NCBI GenBank assembly: GCA_965369945.1
Contig: CBDUST010000151.1
Location: 1 to 10,347 of the forward strand
Source: JADFNO01 sp965369945
GTDB lineage: Bacteria > Planctomycetota > Phycisphaerae > Phycisphaerales > SM1A02
Direction of reading: 5' to 3'
Length of the DNA stretch: 10,347 nt
Shown: positions 5,619 through 10,347 of the stretch, piece by piece
Layout: each line of letters opens with the position of its first letter
Position numbering within the stretch: the stretch's first letter is position 1
Program-made: the position numbers and the translations under genes
The notes under the pieces: model-generated
What the model saw: the letters and a program-made list of their open reading frames with translations, nothing else
The model's database searches: none
What the model was told of the DNA's origin: nothing

Positions 5619-5639
5619 TTGGGCAAGTAACTGCCCCAA
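5619..5639. promoter_or_regulatory. Imperfect 21-bp palindrome between ispE and the PilZ gene
   Basis: TTGGGCAAGTAACTGCCCCAA reads almost the same on the other strand: 8 of 10 arm positions pair around a single central base. It lies about 30-40 bp ahead of ispE in the 126-bp divergent region shared with the PilZ gene, a usual position for an operator. I see no strong promoter boxes here. Confidence 0.35.
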
Positions 5640-5715
5640 CTCATTGAAGTGGGCGAAAGTGACCCCTTGCCGCTGCCGATAACACCGCAGGAAGCCGCCC
5701 GAGCGTGGAGGCCTC

Positions 5716-6060
5716 ATGATGCACGAAACCGACCGTCGATCACACGAGCGAACCAACCTCGCCCGTCCCTGCAAGCTGTTCGATCCCAGATCGGGCAAGT
5801 ACATACCGGGGACCGTGTGGAATCTATCCGATGGGGGCGCATTCCTCGAAGTGACTCGACCGATCCGTGCCGAAGAAGGTGACTCGTTTTACCTGGGAAT
5901 CGCTGTGAAACGGCGTCAGGGCATGCTCCACCGTGACGAGATGTTCCTGGCCCGCGTCGTTCGATCGCAGGAATCAGCCGAAGGCCGATCCACCTTGGGC
6001 GTTCAGTTTGCCGATCGGTTCATCGGAAGCAACCCCGTTGAGATCAAGCAGGCGGCCTGA
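5716..6060 (+). CDS. Single-domain PilZ protein, putative cyclic-di-GMP receptor
   Basis: At 114 residues this is a stand-alone PilZ domain. Both nucleotide-binding elements are intact: Arg8-x3-Arg12 near the N-terminus and Asn36-x-Ser38-x2-Gly41 in NLSDGGAF. Binding of cyclic di-GMP is therefore likely. Such proteins adjust motility, polysaccharide output or envelope processes by contacting a partner, which cannot be named here. Two start codons lie in tandem (5716 and 5719). The second is seven bases from GGAGG (5707-5711) and may be preferred. The gene is divergent from ispE and lies 150 bp ahead of the large AsmA-like gene on the same strand, which may place that gene under the same transcript. 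The 6061-6210 gap shows no clear promoter or terminator. Confidence 0.85.
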   Translation: MMHETDRRSHERTNLARPCKLFDPRSGKYIPGTVWNLSDGGAFLEVTRPIRAEEGDSFYLGIAVKRRQGMLHRDEMFLARVVRSQESAEGRSTLGVQFADRFIGSNPVEIKQAA

Positions 6061-6210
6061 GAGGCCCATCCGGCACGACCGCCCGTTGGCCGACTTTCTT
6101 GAACCGAGCTTGGGGCGACGAATCGCGCTAGTCTCGCCAGCGGCGAATACCATGCCTAGAGCGCTGCGGCTGGGGTATCTCCCGTTCTGTGCAGCTCTCG
6201 GCGCATTGCG

Positions 6211-9200
6211 ATGTCAAAGAACAACGCCAAACCAAGATCGAAGTTCAAGAAGCTAACACGGCGCGTCGGCGTTTTGCTCGTTGGATTCGCGCTGCTTGTA
6301 GTCTTCGCTCCAACCTTCCTGAATTGGGGTCTCGGGCAGGGCATCCTGCGCAGCATATTCCAACAGCGCATCAACGGAACCGTCACGTTCGACCAACTTG
6401 ATCTTGGGTGGATCGGATCACAGACGATTCACGGTCTTCGCATCACCGACGCCGATGGCAACGAAGCGGTGAATCTGACTGTTGAGCTCAGCGCAGGACT
6501 CTTAGCGCTGTGGTCCGGCAAGATCGATCTGCTTGAAGTCGATATCACCGGCACACTGACCGGCCAGATCCGTGATGACGGTTCAACGACATTGATCGAT
6601 CTGGTGGCCAAGTCCGATCAACCTGACGAATCCGACACACAAGCACCCAGACCACAGACCGAAGCGCCGTTCGAGCTGAGCGGCATCCCCCCCACGAAGA
6701 TTCGTCTCAACGATACCACGGTACATCTGAATGAGCAGCACAATGACTCGCCGCGAACGATCGAGCTGAACGATCTGCACGGCGAGCTTGCGTATCTGCC
6801 CGGCGATTCGGTCAGTCTACAGCTTCAGGCCGAGACGAAATCCGCCGGCAAGACGGGATCATTCTCAGTAAACGGTCGGTTCGCGCAGCTCTTCAATGCT
6901 GACGGTGTGCTCACACCAGCCGGTGCGTTCGGCCGACTGCAAATCGAGCTGCGCAATCTCATCCTGCCATTAGCCCCGCGCGAGACCGAGCTTCAATCCG
7001 CGACCGTCAGCATCACAAGCGAGAATCTGACCGAAACGATCGAGCTCGCCATCCAAATTGATGCGATCATCGACGGTACTGAAGCAGGTCGCCTTGAAGC
7101 CGATCTTGGGGCCCACCAACTCATCACGACTGATGGAGCGATCGACTTCAGTCTCGATCGGGTCACCGGTTGCGTTCGTGGCCACGCTGTTCCCACCACG
7201 CTGTTGCAGTTCGCGCTTCAAGGCACGCCGATTCTTGTCGACCGCGACCTCGGCCCGACGCTGGATATCGACGCGAGCTTTTCCGCCGGTGCGCGGAAGG
7301 AAATCTCCCTCACGCTCTCGTCTGCCAAACTCCATGCCGAACTGATCGCGACCGTCGATCCCGCGAATCGCGCCTTGGCCGGAAAGCGTTTCCATGTGGA
7401 CGCCACCATCGACCCGGCGTTGATCAGCGCGACATCCAACGTGAGCATCGACCACCCGGTCGCGGTCGTCGTGGAAATCCTGGACTTCTCACTCCCGCCA
7501 ATCGGAGAAGACGGACCGCTCGATCTTGGCGCACTTGCCGCTAATGGATTCATCGAGGCGAAAGACCCGTTTGTCGTAACGGCGCAAGACGACAGTTTCC
7601 CGCCCACCGATATCGATCGGTTTCGAGTGGACTTCAACATCGGCCCGACGCTGGATGCCGACGGGAGCTTTACCGCCGATGCGCAAAGGGAAGTGTCCCT
7701 GACGCTTTCGTCGCCGCAGATCAATGCCGAGCTGATCGCGATCGTCGATTCCGCGAATCGCTCCTTGACAGGAAAGCGTTTTCATGTTGACGCTACGATC
7801 GACCCGGCGTTGATCAGCGCACTATCCAACGTGCGCATTGATCGCCCGACCGCTTTCGTTGTAGAGTTCGACAAGTTCTCGCTGCCTCCGATCAAAGAGT
7901 CCGGACGGTACGAACCCGGCGCACTCGCGGCCACGGGATTTATCGAAGCGAAAAACTCGTTTGTAGTAACGGCACAAGATGACACTTTCCCGCCCACCGA
8001 CATTGATGTGTTTCGCATCGACCTTGACACCGCCCGCTTGGATAAGGGGCTGCATCTAACAGCTCTCGTCGGCCCACTTCAATTGGAGGCCGAAGCCGTT
8101 CGCACGGGCGATGCTCTGCACGTGAAGCAAGCGCACGTCGCGCTGACGATCACACCCGAATTCGCGTCGACTTTCCTGGCCAATGCCGACACCACAATCG
8201 TCCTGAGTGAACCGACCACCGCGACGATCGATCTGGAGCCGTTCGACCTTCCTCAGAAGGGTTTGTATCGATATGAGCTTCCGACCGAGCCGATTCTTGC
8301 CACGATTCTCCTTGAAGATGCGATTCTGGACCATGTGCCCGCATTGGTTGAACCGATCAGCCTTCGGGACTTCAAGGCGAAGCTCACCGCGAACCTCGAC
8401 ACTCAAGACTACGCTGTGACCGGTGACGCCATCGTGATGCGCGCTGCGCACGATCAGCAGCTCACCAAGCTAAAGTATGACGTTTCAGCAAACCTCTCCG
8501 ACGGCGTATTCTCACCCACCGGCACCCTCGAACTCAATGCCTTTCAGATCGTTTATCTCGAGCAGATGATGGGCGCTGCCAAGGGCAAACTCAGCGACTG
8601 GGTGGGTAGGAAGGGCTCAGTCGTAGCAAAAGTAAACAGCTCCGACGCTGCACTGGCGACGACCCTCTCCGTTGATCTGCCCTATCTCGACGGCGAGTTT
8701 GCGGCCACCCTAGCCGGCGATCTTGTCTCGATTACGTCCGACACTTCGACGCTGACGCTTCAAAAGAGTGCGGTCGAGTCGGCAGTGAATCCCAAGCCCG
8801 CGAGCAAGAAGAACAAAGACGCAGAGCGCATTTTCACGGTTGGAGCCGATGTACCATTGGCCCTATCGATCGCCCAACTGCGCTTCCCCCTGGCCATGCT
8901 CCAGGACAAGCCTTTCGACACCGCGGCCGTGGAAATCGATCTCACGCTGACCGGCGGACCGCTGCAACTGGTGGATGGAACCGGCAGGAAATCCGGGCTG
9001 AGTGATCTGACCATCAACGTCACCAGCAACGACTTGGCCAAAGGCGTTGCCTTCGCGCTCACAAAAGCTCGAATGACCGGCGACTCGGCCGGTGTCGGCA
9101 CCATCGACATCACCGGCAAAATCACCAATCTCGTCAGTGAGCAGAAGCTGCTCCAACTCGATCAGCGAAAACTCAACCTCAAAGCCGAGGTAAGCGACGC

Positions 9201-10047
9201 GCCAACCCATGTCGCCGATGCGCTGCTGGGCTTGGATGGTCTGCTCGTCGCAGCGGTCGGTCCAAAGGCAGGTGCTTCTTTTGCCGCCTCAAACTTCTCG
9301 CCCGACTCCGGGGCGATCCGAGGCAAACTCACCGCCACCAACGGCTCGATTGAAGGCAGGATCGTCGGCCGAGAGAACGCGTTGATCCTCCCTCGCAAAA
9401 CGCCGCTCAAAGCTGAGTTAGAAATCACGCCGCCGCTTGCCGAGCGCCTGCTTGCCAAAATTCATCCGGTGCTCGCAGATATCCGCTCCACCGAGCAGCC
9501 GGTGCGCATGTCAACCGAAGCCGGGTTGCTGCCGCTCGATGGTGATGTCAGTCGTTTGAAGGCAAATATCGAAATCACCATCGGGAATGTTGAGTTCGAC
9601 AGCGGGTCAGTCACGTTGGGTTTACTGACCCTACTCAATGCCTCAAACGCCAAGACCATACCCGGGCGGATCGAGCCGATCGTCGCCAAGATCAGAAAAG
9701 GCGTCGTTACCTACGATCGCTTCGAGGTCATCATCGGCAAGTATACATTGGCGTACTCCGGCCGAATCGACCTGAATACGCAAACCGTAGACATCCGGAC
9801 GGAAATTCCGTTGGACGCATTGGCCGTCACCATCAAGGAATTGCAAGGCTACGCGGACAAGATCGTTGTCCCGGTGGTGACGCGCGGGAAGTTCGGCAAC
9901 CTTAAGAACAGGATCGACCCGGACTTCGACATGGCCAAGGCGATCGCTGAGGCCGGCTTGGCTGGCCTGATCAAGGAAGGGCTCGGAGGCAAAAACCTGG
10001 ATCTGGGTAAACTGCTCGGCGAGGCCTTGGGCGATCGCGACAAGTGA
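6211..10047 (+). CDS. Large AsmA-like membrane-anchored envelope protein
   Basis: The 1278-residue protein begins with a basic stretch and one membrane helix (about 19-36), followed by a very long periplasmic region of beta-strand-rich repeats. This is the build of the AsmA/TamB/YhdP class, bridge-like proteins linked to lipid traffic between inner and outer membranes. Near the N-terminus, INGTVTFDQLDLGW followed by HGLRITDADGN is the usual AsmA-like opening. Residues ~1110-1200 resemble the AsmA C-terminal region, with the GKYTLAYSGRIDLNTQTVDI type of strand pair. The tail is glycine- and leucine-rich. Residues 348-477 and 478-607 are a recent tandem duplication, and a more diverged third unit seems to begin near 640. 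No ribosome binding site precedes the ATG, but the membrane helix is placed correctly for this start. The lipid-transport role is inferred from the class. Confidence 0.75.
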   Translation: MSKNNAKPRSKFKKLTRRVGVLLVGFALLVVFAPTFLNWGLGQGILRSIFQQRINGTVTFDQLDLGWIGSQTIHGLRITDADGNEAVNLTVELSAGLLALWSGKIDLLEVDITGTLTGQIRDDGSTTLIDLVAKSDQPDESDTQAPRPQTEAPFELSGIPPTKIRLNDTTVHLNEQHNDSPRTIELNDLHGELAYLPGDSVSLQLQAETKSAGKTGSFSVNGRFAQLFNADGVLTPAGAFGRLQIELRNLILPLAPRETELQSATVSITSENLTETIELAIQIDAIIDGTEAGRLEADLGAHQLITTDGAIDFSLDRVTGCVRGHAVPTTLLQFALQGTPILVDRDLGPTLDIDASFSAGARKEISLTLSSAKLHAELIATVDPANRALAGKRFHVDATIDPALISATSNVSIDHPVAVVVEILDFSLPPIGEDGPLDLGALAANGFIEAKDPFVVTAQDDSFPPTDIDRFRVDFNIGPTLDADGSFTADAQREVSLTLSSPQINAELIAIVDSANRSLTGKRFHVDATIDPALISALSNVRIDRPTAFVVEFDKFSLPPIKESGRYEPGALAATGFIEAKNSFVVTAQDDTFPPTDIDVFRIDLDTARLDKGLHLTALVGPLQLEAEAVRTGDALHVKQAHVALTITPEFASTFLANADTTIVLSEPTTATIDLEPFDLPQKGLYRYELPTEPILATILLEDAILDHVPALVEPISLRDFKAKLTANLDTQDYAVTGDAIVMRAAHDQQLTKLKYDVSANLSDGVFSPTGTLELNAFQIVYLEQMMGAAKGKLSDWVGRKGSVVAKVNSSDAALATTLSVDLPYLDGEFAATLAGDLVSITSDTSTLTLQKSAVESAVNPKPASKKNKDAERIFTVGADVPLALSIAQLRFPLAMLQDKPFDTAAVEIDLTLTGGPLQLVDGTGRKSGLSDLTINVTSNDLAKGVAFALTKARMTGDSAGVGTIDITGKITNLVSEQKLLQLDQRKLNLKAEVSDAPTHVADALLGLDGLLVAAVGPKAGASFAASNFSPDSGAIRGKLTATNGSIEGRIVGRENALILPRKTPLKAELEITPPLAERLLAKIHPVLADIRSTEQPVRMSTEAGLLPLDGDVSRLKANIEITIGNVEFDSGSVTLGLLTLLNASNAKTIPGRIEPIVAKIRKGVVTYDRFEVIIGKYTLAYSGRIDLNTQTVDIRTEIPLDALAVTIKELQGYADKIVVPVVTRGKFGNLKNRIDPDFDMAKAIAEAGLAGLIKEGLGGKNLDLGKLLGEALGDRDK
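7251..8030 (+). repeat. 390-bp in-frame tandem duplication inside the AsmA-like gene
   Basis: 7251-7640 and 7641-8030 align end to end with no gaps at the protein level. By hand I count about 92 of 130 residues identical (roughly 71%). The best-conserved blocks are GKRFHVDATIDPALISA and the FVVTAQDD / FPPTDID segment. The unit is exactly 130 codons, so the reading frame is kept and the periplasmic repeat region gains one module. Confidence 0.9.
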
Positions 10048-10067
10048 TAGACAGTACCGGGGCGGTC

Positions 10068-10347
10068 TCATTCTTCCAGCAGGTCGATCGCCATGTCCGA
10101 CCCGTGCACGTTCACTTGCAATGTCGAATACTGCCATGAGCCGGCAACTTTCTCAGCTTGCACATACAGCGAGCCCGATCCCTTTTGACCTGAGATCGGA
10201 ATCACAATATCTGCGTAGCCTGAACCTGGGCTAACCTCCATGTTGCCGGTAAAGATGAATCCATCCTCGATGCGATTCCCCAAGTACTCAATGACCGCTG
10301 GATTCGTTTGCGCTTCGTACAGGGCCGTTTCATAGACCTCTGTATTC
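10068..10347 (-). CDS. Coa1-like domain protein, cut by the window edge
   Basis: Only the C-terminal 92 codons are present; the 5' end lies beyond the right edge. The frame continues through 10284-10347 with residues of the form ETALYEAQTNPAVIEYLG, so the TTG at 10281-10283 is not a start. The pattern resembles the Coa1/Tim21-like domain: an alpha-helix ending in NPAVIEYLG, then GFIFTGNMEV, GYADIVIPISGQKGSGSLYVQAEKV, GSWQYSTLQV and an IDLLEE end. In mitochondria Coa1 helps cytochrome oxidase assembly. Bacterial members are mostly uncharacterised, usually with an N-terminal membrane anchor that would lie outside this window. It converges with the AsmA-like gene, 20 nt apart, with no clear terminator between them. 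Confidence 0.7.
   Translation of the reverse strand, partial: NTEVYETALYEAQTNPAVIEYLGNRIEDGFIFTGNMEVSPGSGYADIVIPISGQKGSGSLYVQAEKVAGSWQYSTLQVNVHGSDMAIDLLEE

Noticed and set aside
5541..5804. An 87-codon minus-strand frame upstream of ispE
   Set aside because: It overlaps both ispE and the PilZ gene in other frames, begins inside the PilZ gene, and matches nothing.
6970..7455. A 161-codon minus-strand frame and others opposite the AsmA-like gene
   Set aside because: They are antisense to a long gene with clear internal homology; the duplicated unit explains why similar shadows recur.
10048..10067. Terminator between the AsmA-like and Coa1-like genes
   Set aside because: The 20-nt gap has no stem longer than a few bases and no T-tract.

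Overview
The window looks like a chromosomal segment from a moderately GC-rich bacterium with a Gram-negative type envelope. Planctomycetota is my best guess. The pointers are an ispE-lspA pair with a long LspA, a very large AsmA-like protein, a Coa1-like gene, and several short repeat islands of a kind I associate with planctomycete genomes. No rRNA, tRNA or marker gene confirms this.

The left part (about 1-4060) is accessory in character. A CGNR zinc-finger regulator (146-733, minus) diverges from a DinB-fold protein (876-1397, plus). The DinB-like gene has a good promoter, a perfect 12-bp palindrome, and a GC hairpin abutting its ribosome binding site. A convergent terminator separates it from an unrecognised 210-residue gene (1625-2257, minus) whose first ~60 codons run through dispersed repeats. 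That gene diverges from a small HTH regulator (2512-2802, plus). The HTH gene is followed by a DUF4062 protein (2948-3868, plus) that is visibly more AT-rich than its surroundings. A 7-bp inverted repeat overlaps the core promoter that reads toward the 210-residue gene. The HTH regulator, DUF4062 protein and divergent ORF are the best candidates for an undescribed, possibly defence-related module.

The right part (about 4068-10347) is housekeeping and envelope. ispE and lspA (minus) overlap by 17 nt and lead to isoprenoid precursors and lipoprotein maturation. Divergent from ispE are a single-domain PilZ protein and then a 1278-residue, membrane-anchored AsmA-like protein containing a 390-bp in-frame tandem duplication. 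A Coa1-like gene (minus) is cut by the right edge.

Five short repeat islands lie at 50-84, 1405-1444, 2096-2151, 2203-2230 and 4063-4089. I saw none to the right of 4.1 kb. Two of them supply coding sequence: the N-terminal region of the 210-residue ORF and the last residues and stop codon of LspA.
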